The notes below the pieces were generated by a model, which worked only from the letters and a program-made list of their open reading frames with translations, was not told the DNA's origin and searched no databases. Made by a program: the position numbers and the translations under genes. DNA of 64,000 nucleotides, taken from Terriglobia bacterium (GTDB lineage Bacteria; Acidobacteriota; Terriglobia; Terriglobales; Acidobacteriaceae). The stretch spans positions 1 to 64,000 of the forward strand of contig JAIQFP010000020.1 in NCBI GenBank assembly GCA_020073165.1, in the 5' to 3' direction. Below are positions 35,241 through 43,299 of the stretch, piece by piece. Within the stretch, counting starts at the first letter, position 1; every line of letters starts with the position of its first letter.

Positions 35241-36168
35241 AAACGTTGAACCACGGTGTTATCCACACGTACTTAATGTGCCACAGCAAACGCAAAAGCA
35301 TCTTTGCCGGCAACGCCACCATGGTGAGCAGGAAGAACATCATGATGGAGTACTGCAGCAGGCTCAGGCGCTGATAGTCTTTCGGGTTGTAGCGCCGGAA
35401 CAGCGCGTGCGCGATGAACCCACCCGCCAGGTAATAGCCGCCAACCACCACGGCGCCGAAAATGGCCTTGGCCAGGTTGGAGGTGATTCCGAAAATGTCG
35501 GGCAAGTCCCGGTTCACCTCGTAAATCAGACGATTGTGGTCCCAGGTTTGCCCCGGCCAGAACCACTGCCAGCCGGGACCGCGAATGAAAGTCCCAATGA
35601 TGATCATCGCCACCCAGAGAAAGAGGAAGCCGAACAGAAACGTGCCAATCGAAAACTTGCGCTGCTTCCAGGTGTAGTAGCCGCTGCCCAGCGGGTTGGT
35701 GTCAATGTAAGGAATCACCATGAGGCCGACAATGATGAGTGTCGGCATGACCACACCGGCGATCCAGGGATCGAAATACACCAGCATCTCCTGCAAGCCG
35801 AGGAAATACCACGGTGCCTTGGCCGGATTCATGGTCAGGTTGGGATTGGATGGCTCTTCCAGCGGGGCGCTCAGGGTGATGGACCACACCATCAGGATGG
35901 CGCTGACGATGATGGCGGCGAGAAATTCCATCCGCAGCAGGAACGGCCAAACGTGAACTTCCTTCTGCCAACCCGGACGGAAGGGCCAGCTCTTGCGATG
36001 ATGCGTCTTGGCCATGGCGGGACTGGTTTCGAGTTCGGCGATCAGTTCATCGTTGGCCTTGGCCTGCTTCCATGCCAGGTAGATGTAGAAGATGAGCAGC
36101 GGGATCAGTCCCACGATGGGGATGTTGTCCGGGGCAGAAGCGATTTCCCAAAGTTGACGCCAGTCCAT
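35239..36168 (-). CDS. cytochrome b C-terminal (subunit IV-like) protein
   Basis: 309 residues. The quinol-oxidation-site motif appears as APWY (118-121, NPAKAPWYFLGLQEML), where b6f complexes have PEWY. Helices at about 17-33 and 82-100 and three or more further C-terminal helices make it longer than the three-helix b6f subunit IV. PYIDTNPLGSGYYTWKQRKF is typical of menaquinol-type split cytochrome b. Follows cytochrome b across a period-7 repeat gap. Confidence 0.9.
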   Translation of the reverse strand: MDWRQLWEIASAPDNIPIVGLIPLLIFYIYLAWKQAKANDELIAELETSPAMAKTHHRKSWPFRPGWQKEVHVWPFLLRMEFLAAIIVSAILMVWSITLSAPLEEPSNPNLTMNPAKAPWYFLGLQEMLVYFDPWIAGVVMPTLIIVGLMVIPYIDTNPLGSGYYTWKQRKFSIGTFLFGFLFLWVAMIIIGTFIRGPGWQWFWPGQTWDHNRLIYEVNRDLPDIFGITSNLAKAIFGAVVVGGYYLAGGFIAHALFRRYNPKDYQRLSLLQYSIMMFFLLTMVALPAKMLLRLLWHIKYVWITPWFNV

Positions 36169-36173
36169 AAAAA

Positions 36174-36279
36174 CCTCAGGTCTCAGGTATCAGGTCTCGA
36201 GTCTCAGGTCATGGCTCTTCGGCGGTCTCCTGACTCTAAATAAGCCTGAGACCCGACACCTGCGACCTGAGACCTCGAT
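36174..36279. repeat. paired period-7 arrays in inverted orientation (longest in window)
   Basis: CCTCAGG, TCTCAGG, TATCAGG, TCTCGAG, TCTCAGG (36174-36208) face CCTGAGA, CCCGACA, CCTGCGA, CCTGAGA, CCTCGAT (36245-36279). Five units on each arm, all in exact 7-nt register. The last unit touches the cytochrome b stop codon. The intervening 36 nt are not repetitive. Confidence 0.9.
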
Positions 36280-37208
36280 TACTTCTTCGGCTCTTTCACC
36301 TCTGACGCCAGCATCACCGGCGCCGGTCCGGAGATGCCACCGTCCTTACGCACACGCCAGAAGTGCACAATCATGAAAATCGAAGCCACGATGGGAATGC
36401 CGATGCAGTGCCATATATATGAGCGCAGCAAGGCGTTGGCATCCACGATCGAGCCGCCCAGCAATCCGAAGCGAATGTCGTTGTAGGGCGTCATGCCCAA
36501 TTGGTGTCCGAAGGGGCCCTCGTGTCCCAACAGCGGGGTGGCGCGCGCCATATTCGTACCGACCGTGACTGCCCAGAATCCGAGCTGATCGTCGGGGAGC
36601 AGGTAGCCAGTGAACGAGAGCAGCAGGGTCAGCACCAGCAGAATGACGCCTACGTTCCAGTTAAACTCGCGTGGCTTCTTGTACGAACCCGTAAGAAAAA
36701 CACGGAACATGTGCAGCCAGACCGCGATCACCATCAGGTGGGCAGCCCAGCGGTGCATGTTGCGCAGCAACTTGCCGAAGGGGACGTCGTGCTCGAGGTA
36801 GAGGACGTCGCGAAATGCCTGCACCTTGCTGGGGTGGTAATAAAACATCAGCAACACACCGGTGAAGGTGAGCACAATAAAGAGGTAGAAGGTGATCCCG
36901 CCCATGCCCCAGGTGTAGCTGTAGCGCACCGCATCGCGGTTGATCTTGGCCGGGTGCAGGTGCAGGAAGACGTTGGAGAGCACGCCCAATGCCCGGTTGC
37001 GCGGAGTGTCGTCATGCTTGTGGCGGAAGATCGAGGTGTAGACCTGGGTCTTGGTTGGGTCCTTGAGGTGCTCGATCTGCTCTTTGGCTTTGGCGGGCAT
37101 GTCTGTCTTGAGCGACTGAACGTCTTCTTTGACGCCGGCCTTTACCCGCTCGAGCAGACCTACGCGAGCTCCATTCCCGTTTTTCCCGTTCTTATTGTCT
37201 TCAGCCAT
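36279..37208 (-). CDS. cytochrome b N-terminal (b6-like) subunit of quinol oxidoreductase
   Basis: 309 residues. Four helices carry the bis-His heme ligands: His152 and His166 (NMHRWAAHLMVIAVWLHMF) and His267 and His282 (SYIWHCIG, MIVHFWRV). The spacing (13 and 14 residues between) matches cytochrome b/b6. GITFYLFIVLTFTGVLLMF is the first core helix. A Lys-rich N-terminal extension of about 60 residues is extra. Lies between Rieske and the subunit IV-like gene; together they form the quinol-oxidising core. Confidence 0.93.
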   Translation of the reverse strand: MAEDNKNGKNGNGARVGLLERVKAGVKEDVQSLKTDMPAKAKEQIEHLKDPTKTQVYTSIFRHKHDDTPRNRALGVLSNVFLHLHPAKINRDAVRYSYTWGMGGITFYLFIVLTFTGVLLMFYYHPSKVQAFRDVLYLEHDVPFGKLLRNMHRWAAHLMVIAVWLHMFRVFLTGSYKKPREFNWNVGVILLVLTLLLSFTGYLLPDDQLGFWAVTVGTNMARATPLLGHEGPFGHQLGMTPYNDIRFGLLGGSIVDANALLRSYIWHCIGIPIVASIFMIVHFWRVRKDGGISGPAPVMLASEVKEPKK

Positions 37209-37298
37209 GGTGTCGGTTCCTTTAGCCTCGCTTCGCTCGCTGGACAGCCCCTTCGACTCCGCTCAGGGCGGGCTACGGCGGCTATCCCCACGTAATGC
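37209..37298. other. 90-bp gap between Rieske and cytochrome b genes with dispersed-repeat fragment
   Basis: Contains CTTCGACTCCGCTCAGGGCGG, close to a GC-rich segment common in intergenic DNA of this kind, and no period-7 array. Confidence 0.35.
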
Positions 37299-38429
37299 TT
37301 ATGCGGGCAAAAATGCGCCCGGATCGTTGAACTGGCTGGGCTGGCCCTTGGGCCACTGGTACAGGTGCGAAACATCAACCAGGATCTGGCCGTCGGGCGA
37401 CAACTCCACATGGGCGCGGTCCATGGGACGCGGCGCCGGTCCTTCGAAGTTGATGCCTTCGCTGTCGTATCCACTGCCGTGGCAGGGGCACTTGAACTTG
37501 TTTTCGCTGGGCTTCCAGTCCGGGGTGCATCCCAGGTGGGTGCAGCGCGCATAAATGATGAACAACCGGTCAGGAGTGCGATCCACCCAGATGCGGTATT
37601 TCTGCTGGAACTTGGTGTCCACGCCGAGTCCGAAATCGGAGGGATAGCCGATCTTGAAGCTGGTGGCGGGCTCGAACAGGGTGCGCGGCAGGAAAAAGCG
37701 GAAGAAGGCGATCAACCAGGCGGCCAGGAAGGCAACCACGCAACTCCATACCAGCCGCCGGCGGGCACGATTGATGTCGCTGTCTTCCGGCCCGACCGAG
37801 GCCACGCCGCCCGCGGCTGCTGCCTTGGAGGTTCCTACGGCAGGTGTGCCCACGTAGCTGGTCGAGGGGCCACTCCGGGCCACGGGCGCGGCGACGGCGG
37901 CGGCCGCGGCTGCAGGACGAGTCGCTGCGGGCGCGGAAGCTGGGCTGGCGACTGCTGGTGCAGCTGGGGCCGCGGCCGGTGCTGCCGGTTCGCCGAGCAA
38001 AGCGGTGACTTCAGCGTCGTTGAGTGGCGGCAGGTTATTGCGTTTGCGCCGCGCCTGCTCGGCGGCGATGGAGGACTTGCTCCACTTCTTTCCGGCGGCC
38101 ACGATCTTCTGGACTTCGGGGCTGATATTGGCGGATGAAGCGCTCACTACGGCAGCGGCCGGAGCCGCAGGGGCTGCCGCGGCCGGAGGAGCAGGGGCGG
38201 GAGTTGCGGACGGAGCGGGAGCAGCGGCCGCTGTCGATCCATCTCCGCTCTCCCACGACATAGGCACGCCGGTCCGGAGCGCCTCCATGTCGGCATCGCT
38301 GAGCAGGGGCAGGCCTGAGCGCTTGCGATAGGCCTGTTCGGCGGCGATGACCGAGTTGTTCAGCGCCTTGCGCGGCCACTTGGGAAGCCGTCCGAGAACG
38401 CCGCTTAGCGTGTTGGTTTCATCTGCCAT
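37299..38429 (-). CDS. Rieske 2Fe-2S protein with duplicated N-terminal motif
   Basis: 376 residues, about twice the usual length. The Rieske domain is at the C-terminus: CTHLGC (296-301) and CPCHGSGY (314-321), both complete, after one helix (226-247). The first 220 residues are an Ala/Pro-rich cytoplasmic extension holding two copies of a 25-residue motif, IAAEQAYRKRSGLPLL at 28 and IAAEQARRKRNNLPPL at 121. Function of the extension unknown. First subunit gene of the bc operon, following hemH. Confidence 0.93.
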   Translation of the reverse strand: MADETNTLSGVLGRLPKWPRKALNNSVIAAEQAYRKRSGLPLLSDADMEALRTGVPMSWESGDGSTAAAAPAPSATPAPAPPAAAAPAAPAAAVVSASSANISPEVQKIVAAGKKWSKSSIAAEQARRKRNNLPPLNDAEVTALLGEPAAPAAAPAAPAVASPASAPAATRPAAAAAAVAAPVARSGPSTSYVGTPAVGTSKAAAAGGVASVGPEDSDINRARRRLVWSCVVAFLAAWLIAFFRFFLPRTLFEPATSFKIGYPSDFGLGVDTKFQQKYRIWVDRTPDRLFIIYARCTHLGCTPDWKPSENKFKCPCHGSGYDSEGINFEGPAPRPMDRAHVELSPDGQILVDVSHLYQWPKGQPSQFNDPGAFLPA

Positions 38430-38472
38430 CCGTGCTTACCTCTTCTCCCCGAGATGCATGTTCGGTTTGCGA

Positions 38473-39489
38473 CTAGTCGGCCGCCACCAGGCAACTGGTT
38501 CTACCTCGCCTGCGCAGATCGACGCCCAAGGCTGAGCCCACCAGTTCTGCCAACGCAGCAATAAAGGTGGGCGAGTCGTTCAGTCCGGAGGTCATCTCGA
38601 AGCGTTCAATGCCGAGTGCCTGCGCTTCCGCGCGGGCTTCATGATCGATCTCACCTAAAGTTTCCACGTGATCGGACACAAAAGAGATGGGCACAACGCA
38701 AAGCTCGCGGACGCCCTCGGCGGCGACATCGCGCAAAGTCTTGTGCAGGGAAGGCTGGAGCCACCTGCTGGCGCCCACTTTGCTCTGGTAACAGAGACGA
38801 TAGTGATTGGGCCATCCGCCGCGCTGCATGAGCAACTCGACGGTCTCTTCGATCTGGCGCTGGTACGGATCGCCCTTTTCGATGACGGCGAGGGGAACGC
38901 TGTGGGCGCTGAACACGAGCTCTGCGCGCCCGGGGTCGGGGAAGCGGACCAGCGTCTCTTCCACTTTCTCGACCAAGGCATCGAGATAAAGCTCGTGCCG
39001 GTAAAACGCCTCGACGCGATGCACCGGGATGTCGTCGTGGAACAAGCGTTGCCACTCGTTAAGGCTGCTTCCCGTGGTGGTGCTGGAATAATGCGGGTAC
39101 AGGGGCAGCAGGACCACCTCGTCGCATTGCGCAGCGCGCAGATGTTCGATCGCCTCGGCGGTGAAGGGATGCCAGTAACGCATGGCGACAAAGCAGCGGG
39201 CGTCGAAGCCGGACTCCGCCAGCTTGAGTTGCAAGGCTCGGGCTTGCTGCTCGGTAAAGCGGCGGATGGGGGAGCCTCCGCCGATGACGGAGTAATGGTG
39301 CTGAACTTTGCGGGCGCGGGTGGTGGAAATCAGTTTGGCGAGGGGTCTGCGGCCGATGCGGGCGAAAGGGAAGTCGATGATGTCGGGATCACAGAACAGA
39401 TTGAAAAGAAAAGGTTCGATGGCCTCCAGCGTGTCGGGCCCGCCGAGCTGGAACAGGACTACTCCTACCCGCCGTGTTGTGGTTGCCAT
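38473..39489 (-). CDS. hemH: ferrochelatase
   Basis: 338 residues. Active-site His in LVFSAHSVPLAVIEKGDPY and acidic pair in SDHVETLGEIDHEA are present; GGGSPI and YPHYSSTTTGSS match the protoporphyrin pocket. Inserts iron into protoporphyrin IX, or coproporphyrin III in the alternative pathway; which one cannot be told here. It opens the respiratory block, so heme B supply, bc complex and heme A synthesis are contiguous. Confidence 0.94.
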   Translation of the reverse strand: MATTTRRVGVVLFQLGGPDTLEAIEPFLFNLFCDPDIIDFPFARIGRRPLAKLISTTRARKVQHHYSVIGGGSPIRRFTEQQARALQLKLAESGFDARCFVAMRYWHPFTAEAIEHLRAAQCDEVVLLPLYPHYSSTTTGSSLNEWQRLFHDDIPVHRVEAFYRHELYLDALVEKVEETLVRFPDPGRAELVFSAHSVPLAVIEKGDPYQRQIEETVELLMQRGGWPNHYRLCYQSKVGASRWLQPSLHKTLRDVAAEGVRELCVVPISFVSDHVETLGEIDHEARAEAQALGIERFEMTSGLNDSPTFIAALAELVGSALGVDLRRRGRTSCLVAAD

Positions 39490-39783
39490 CCCGCCTGAGT
39501 CCCCAGAAGAAGAAGGATGTTACTGAAAATTTACAGGGTTCGTCAATGTGGGAGGAAGGGACAACGGCGAGAGTGCCGAGGGAAATTCGTCTGTTCCGAA
39601 AACAGAACAAACACCCACTGCACCGAACTGCGGCATTGACGAACGGCACGGGCCCGATTAGCTTGGCCGCCGGTATCCCGGGCTCTTTCGACTTCAGCAT
39701 CCCCGCTGCGGCGAGTTCGGCTCACGGAACTGCGGTCCACGGCGGCAAACTCCACCAGCCAACAACCTCAACAAGGGGACCGG
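39490..39783. other. 294-bp intergenic region between divergent hemH and SGNH-like gene
   Basis: No supported gene. Holds a near-palindrome CTGAAAATTTACAG at 39523-39536, 34 bp upstream of the hemH start, a possible operator. The rest is unremarkable GC-rich sequence. Confidence 0.4.
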
Positions 39784-40947
39784 ATGAAGCGCCGAGGATT
39801 GTTCGTTACCTGTTTGCGTACTCCCCTTCTGCTCTCGGTGCCTTCGCGCGGCAAGCCTGCATTGGCGCACGACATTCACCGACGCGACACCATCACCTGC
39901 CAAGACACCGCGACCCAATGCCCCAACCTCAACAACCCCGATACAATACGCCACCCATATGCTTGGAATCAGGTGAAGGGCAGAACCGCCACTCGGGATG
40001 TTGGCGATGATCAAATAACCCAGCAGTCGTTCCTGTACCAGGTCTATAGCCCATCAACGCCGTTGGTGGGCCCCAACGTCGTAATTTTCGACGGCGCATA
40101 TGGCCAGCAGACGCTGGACCGGTGGGACCCCTACTCCGGATGGTATCCGACGCACAACGACTGCGCCTGGGAGGATGCCAATGACCCAGAATGCAACTAC
40201 GACCGGGTGGCCGATGTTCTGGTCAACAACGGGTACAGCGAGAACCAGGTCGAGGCCGTCTTCCTCAAGGCTTCCAACGCATACCCGCAATGCGACCTGA
40301 AACGCGTGTACTGCCCGCCGCCGAGTAGCGACCGAGCCGACGCCGAAACAGCGGAGAAGTATCTGGGCAACATCATGCGCTACCTCAAATGCTGCGAACT
40401 CAACCTCGATGGCAGTTCCAGCGGCACCCCGCGTTATCCCAACCTGCTGCAGGTCTTTGTTACCAGTCGCATCTATAGGGGTTATGCCAACGACCATTCC
40501 GCCGGCCACCCCGATGCCTGTCTCAACCCCGAACCGTTCAGCTTCGAGTTAGGCTTTGCGGTGCAGCGGCTGATCGTGGAACAGATCAACCAGGCCAACG
40601 GCGGGGGTCCGGGAGATTCCTGGGCGGGCCACCTGACGTACGACGTTGCCCCCTGGTTCGACTGGGGTCCGTACCTGTGGGCAAATAGAGATGAGGCGAG
40701 CAGCAGCGGGTTGGCCTGGTGCAACGGGGAGGACGATCCCATCTGCCAGAGGGCCCGCGACTTCCGCTTCGGCGACCTCACTCCGGGCAAGGAAGGATTC
40801 TACGGAGACTACACCCACCCCACATATACCGCGCAAGGCAAAGTGGCAACGCAGCTAGTCAAATGGATTACTGGTCAAAAGACATCACTCGGCCCCCAGT
40901 CCTTCATCACCGACTGGGTTACTCCCTGGATATTGCCCCCTCACTGA
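39784..40947 (+). CDS. secreted Cys-rich protein, SGNH-hydrolase-like
   Basis: 387 residues, with AAGGGG 5 nt before the ATG. Signal-like N-terminus (LLLSVPSRGKPALAH). Over a dozen cysteines in the mature part (TCQDTATQC, NDCAW, ECNYD, KCCEL, WCNGEDDPIC) suggest disulfides. Weak SGNH features: IFDGAYGQQTLDRW as a block I-like stretch and a terminal GDYTHPTYTAQGKVATQL resembling the Asp-x-x-His block V. The catalytic Ser is not obvious, so enzyme status is uncertain. A broken echo of this gene lies at 41524-41610. Confidence 0.65.
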   Translation: MKRRGLFVTCLRTPLLLSVPSRGKPALAHDIHRRDTITCQDTATQCPNLNNPDTIRHPYAWNQVKGRTATRDVGDDQITQQSFLYQVYSPSTPLVGPNVVIFDGAYGQQTLDRWDPYSGWYPTHNDCAWEDANDPECNYDRVADVLVNNGYSENQVEAVFLKASNAYPQCDLKRVYCPPPSSDRADAETAEKYLGNIMRYLKCCELNLDGSSSGTPRYPNLLQVFVTSRIYRGYANDHSAGHPDACLNPEPFSFELGFAVQRLIVEQINQANGGGPGDSWAGHLTYDVAPWFDWGPYLWANRDEASSSGLAWCNGEDDPICQRARDFRFGDLTPGKEGFYGDYTHPTYTAQGKVATQLVKWITGQKTSLGPQSFITDWVTPWILPPH

Positions 40948-40999
40948 AGATCTACTTGCCCACAACGGCGGATGGTTCGTCCCGATTCATCCGCCGTTT

Positions 41000-41422
41000 T
41001 CAGAACAACTGGTGATCTGACCACGGGCCTATCTCGCAACACCCGGGCCGCTCGAAGTCAGCCGCGCTTATCGGGCTTGTGGTGAAGCCATGGAAGCTCC
41101 CGTCGACAAGCTGATAGGCTCCTACAATCTGCCCGGACGCATTGATGCCGTCCGCGAATGTTCCATATGCGCCGGGGTAGCTGAACGAAATGTACTTGCC
41201 ATTCCTGGACGCAAACGCGTAAGCGGCGCAGGAGGAAGAGCATCCCACATACCAGCCCACGATGATTCCATTGTCATTGATGCCATTAGCCTCCGTCTGC
41301 GTGGTTGCCCCCGGGAAGATGATGGTCTGGTACTTGCCATTCTTGTAGGCGAACCCGTTCACCGTGGCCCCAGTGTACGAGCCTACCACTTGCCCGAAAC
41401 TGTTGATGCCGTTGGCATACAC
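41000..41422 (-). pseudogene. HAF-repeat protein remnant
   Basis: 141 codons reading as tandem HAF-type repeats: ANGINSFGQVVGSYTG, ANGINDNGIIVGWYVG, ADGINASGQIVGAYQL, each with FPGA or YPGA before it. The frame opens only 11 codons after an upstream stop, has no signal peptide and no good start (GTG at best). Intact family members are exported proteins of several hundred residues, so this is a truncated copy. A short unrelated tail (ERPGCCEIGPWSDHQLF) precedes the stop. Confidence 0.6.
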
Positions 41423-41523
41423 GTAGATCCAGCCCCCCGGGGCGAAACACGGTCATAGGGGCCGCCTCCAACGGACGGCTGGGAGGGGGAAGGAGAACCA
41501 GACTCCGCGCATTATCCTTCCCG

Positions 41524-41610
41524 CCCAACGACCTTTCCGCCAACAATCCCGATGCCTGCTTCAATCCGGAACCATTCAGCTATGAGTTGGGCATTGCGGT
41601 GCAGCGGTTG
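41524..41610 (+). pseudogene. 87-bp fragment of an SGNH-like paralogue
   Basis: Twenty-nine codons match 40486-40572 of the Cys-rich secreted gene in frame: PNDLSANNPDACFNPEPFSY against ANDHSAGHPDACLNPEPFSF, then ELGIAVQRL against ELGFAVQRL. Homology stops abruptly at both ends; the right end abuts the 3' end of the isocitrate dehydrogenase gene. Differences are mostly third-codon changes, implying a once-coding paralogue. Confidence 0.75.
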
Positions 41611-41617
41611 CCATGTC

Positions 41618-42652
41618 TCAGGCGCGCGAAGGCTGCGGGGCGGCGGCGACCGACTCCATGGCCTCGATCACCGAATCGGCAAACTCGGAGGTCCCCGCCT
41701 TGCCGCCGATGTCGCGGGTGAGCTTCTCACGGGTGCGATAGACCTTGTCGAGCGCATTGCGGATTTTCCAGGCGGCGTCGTGTTCTCCGAGATGACGAAG
41801 CATCAGCAGGGAACAGCGGATCACGGCGGTGGGATTGGCGATGTTGCGGCCGGCAATATCCGGCGCCGAGCCATGCACCGCTTCGAAAATGGCGCAGTGC
41901 TCACCCAGGTTGGCGCTGGGCACCAGTCCCAGGCCGCCCACCAGGCCCGCGCACAGGTCGGAAATGATGTCGCCGTAAAGATTTTCCATCACCAGCACGT
42001 CGTACTGGTAGGGATTCATCACCAGTTGCATGCAGGCGTTGTCCACAATGTGTTCGCCGTAGGTGATTTCCGGATATTCCTTGGCGACCGTCCGGCTGCA
42101 GCGCAGGAACAAACCGTCCGAAAGCTTCATGATGTTGGCTTTGTGCACCGCATGTACCTTCTTGCGTTTGTTCTTGCGGGAGTATTCGAAGGCGAAACGA
42201 GCGATGCGAGTGGAGGCTTTCTCGGTGATGATCTTCAAGCTCTCAACCACGCCCGGCACCACCTCATGTTCCAGGCCGGAATAAAGGCTTTCGGTATTTT
42301 CCCGCACGATGATCAAGTCTATATCGGGGTAGCGGGTGGGAATGTGCGGGAGATTGCGGATTGGTCGGAAGTTGGCGAACAGGTCGAACTTCTTGCGCAG
42401 GGTAACGTTAATGCTGGCAAAGCCTCCGCCGACGGGCGTGGTCACTGGTCCCTTCAGTGCCACTCGGGTGCGCTCGATGGACTCGGTCAATTCCTTAGGG
42501 ATGTATTCCTGATATTTCTCAAAGGCCTCGGCGCCGACCTCGAAGCTCTCCCACTCGAACTTTACCCCAGTGGCTTCGAGGATGCGCACGGCGGCGTTGG
42601 TGACCTCGGGGCCGATGCCATCGCCGGGAATGAGGGTAACGTTGTAAGCCAT
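41618..42652 (-). CDS. NAD-type isocitrate dehydrogenase (IDH3-like; isopropylmalate dehydrogenase superfamily)
   Basis: 344 residues from ATG 42652; a longer start at 42700 enters a hairpin. IDH3-like features: [65 protein letters not shown] and [20 protein letters not shown]. The RENTE and HKANIM patterns favour mitochondrial-type NAD isocitrate dehydrogenase over LeuB. Produces 2-oxoglutarate and NADH in the TCA cycle. No leu genes are nearby, supporting the isocitrate call. Confidence 0.88.
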   Translation of the reverse strand: MAYNVTLIPGDGIGPEVTNAAVRILEATGVKFEWESFEVGAEAFEKYQEYIPKELTESIERTRVALKGPVTTPVGGGFASINVTLRKKFDLFANFRPIRNLPHIPTRYPDIDLIIVRENTESLYSGLEHEVVPGVVESLKIITEKASTRIARFAFEYSRKNKRKKVHAVHKANIMKLSDGLFLRCSRTVAKEYPEITYGEHIVDNACMQLVMNPYQYDVLVMENLYGDIISDLCAGLVGGLGLVPSANLGEHCAIFEAVHGSAPDIAGRNIANPTAVIRCSLLMLRHLGEHDAAWKIRNALDKVYRTREKLTRDIGGKAGTSEFADSVIEAMESVAAAPQPSRA

Positions 42653-42664
42653 ACTCTCTGTGGA

Positions 42665-42687
42665 GGACGGAGCATCCTCGTCCGTCC
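42665..42687. repeat. GC-rich hairpin upstream of isocitrate dehydrogenase gene
   Basis: GGACGGA (42665-42671) pairs with TCCGTCC (42681-42687). Sequence resembles the GGACGGGCG hairpin at 30905 and 53073. Confidence 0.55.
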
Positions 42688-42744
42688 CGTAGCGCACCAT
42701 CAGATTCGGGTGGAACGGGCGGTGCCGCCCTCCATCGTCAAAGT

Positions 42745-43236
42745 CTAGTTCTTTGCCGCGCTCTTGCCCTTAGGTTCTGGTTCCTTTGTCTTAAGCAGAT
42801 CTTTCAATTCTGACATGAACTCCTGTACGTCCTTGAAGTCCAGATAAACCGAGGCGAAGCGCACGTAGGCCACTTTGTCGTAGCGGCGCAGGCGGTTCAT
42901 GATGAGTTCGCCCAGTTCGCTGGTCCTGCGCTCCCGCTCTGGTGATTCAATTACGAAGCTCTCGGCCTCGTTGACAATCTGCTCCAGCTTGCCGATGGGA
43001 ACGGGGCGTTTCTCGCAGGCTCGCAGCAGCCCGTTCAACACCTTCTGGCGGTCGAATTTTTCCCGGCGGCCGTCTTTTTTCACCACCATGTAAGGGATTT
43101 CATCAATCCGCTCATAGGTGGTGAAGCGCTTGCCGCACTTCAGGCACTCGCGGCGGCGGCGGATGGACTCGGCTTCCTTGCTCTCGCGCGAATCCACCAC
43201 TTTGTCATTCGCAAACCCGCAGAAAGGACACTTCAT
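42745..43236 (-). CDS. nrdR: transcriptional repressor NrdR
   Basis: 163 residues. N-terminal zinc ribbon MKCPFCGFANDKVVDSR with CLKCGKRFTTYER, then an ATP-cone (VVKKDGRREKFDRQKVLNGL). NrdR represses ribonucleotide reductase genes through NrdR boxes. No nrd gene is in the window. An Arg-rich RRRRE linker follows the zinc ribbon. A Lys/Pro-rich tail of about 15 residues is extra. Confidence 0.96.
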   Translation of the reverse strand: MKCPFCGFANDKVVDSRESKEAESIRRRRECLKCGKRFTTYERIDEIPYMVVKKDGRREKFDRQKVLNGLLRACEKRPVPIGKLEQIVNEAESFVIESPERERRTSELGELIMNRLRRYDKVAYVRFASVYLDFKDVQEFMSELKDLLKTKEPEPKGKSAAKN

Positions 43237-43299
43237 GGCGCTTGGGACTCAGAGCATTGTAACAGGCAAGGCAGGGCATCAGCCGTGGCTCTCAGGGTT

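Noticed and set aside
39474-40010. 178-codon plus frame spanning the hemH/SGNH-like gap
   Set aside because: Overlaps two supported genes in the wrong frame and shows no family pattern.
41618-42652. Assignment as leuB
   Set aside because: RENTE..YSGLEH and HKANIM patterns fit IDH3-like isocitrate dehydrogenase better, and no leu genes are adjacent.
41552-42748. 398-codon plus-strand frame opposite isocitrate dehydrogenase
   Set aside because: Shadow of a well-conserved gene. Its first part overlaps the 41524-41610 remnant but is in another frame.
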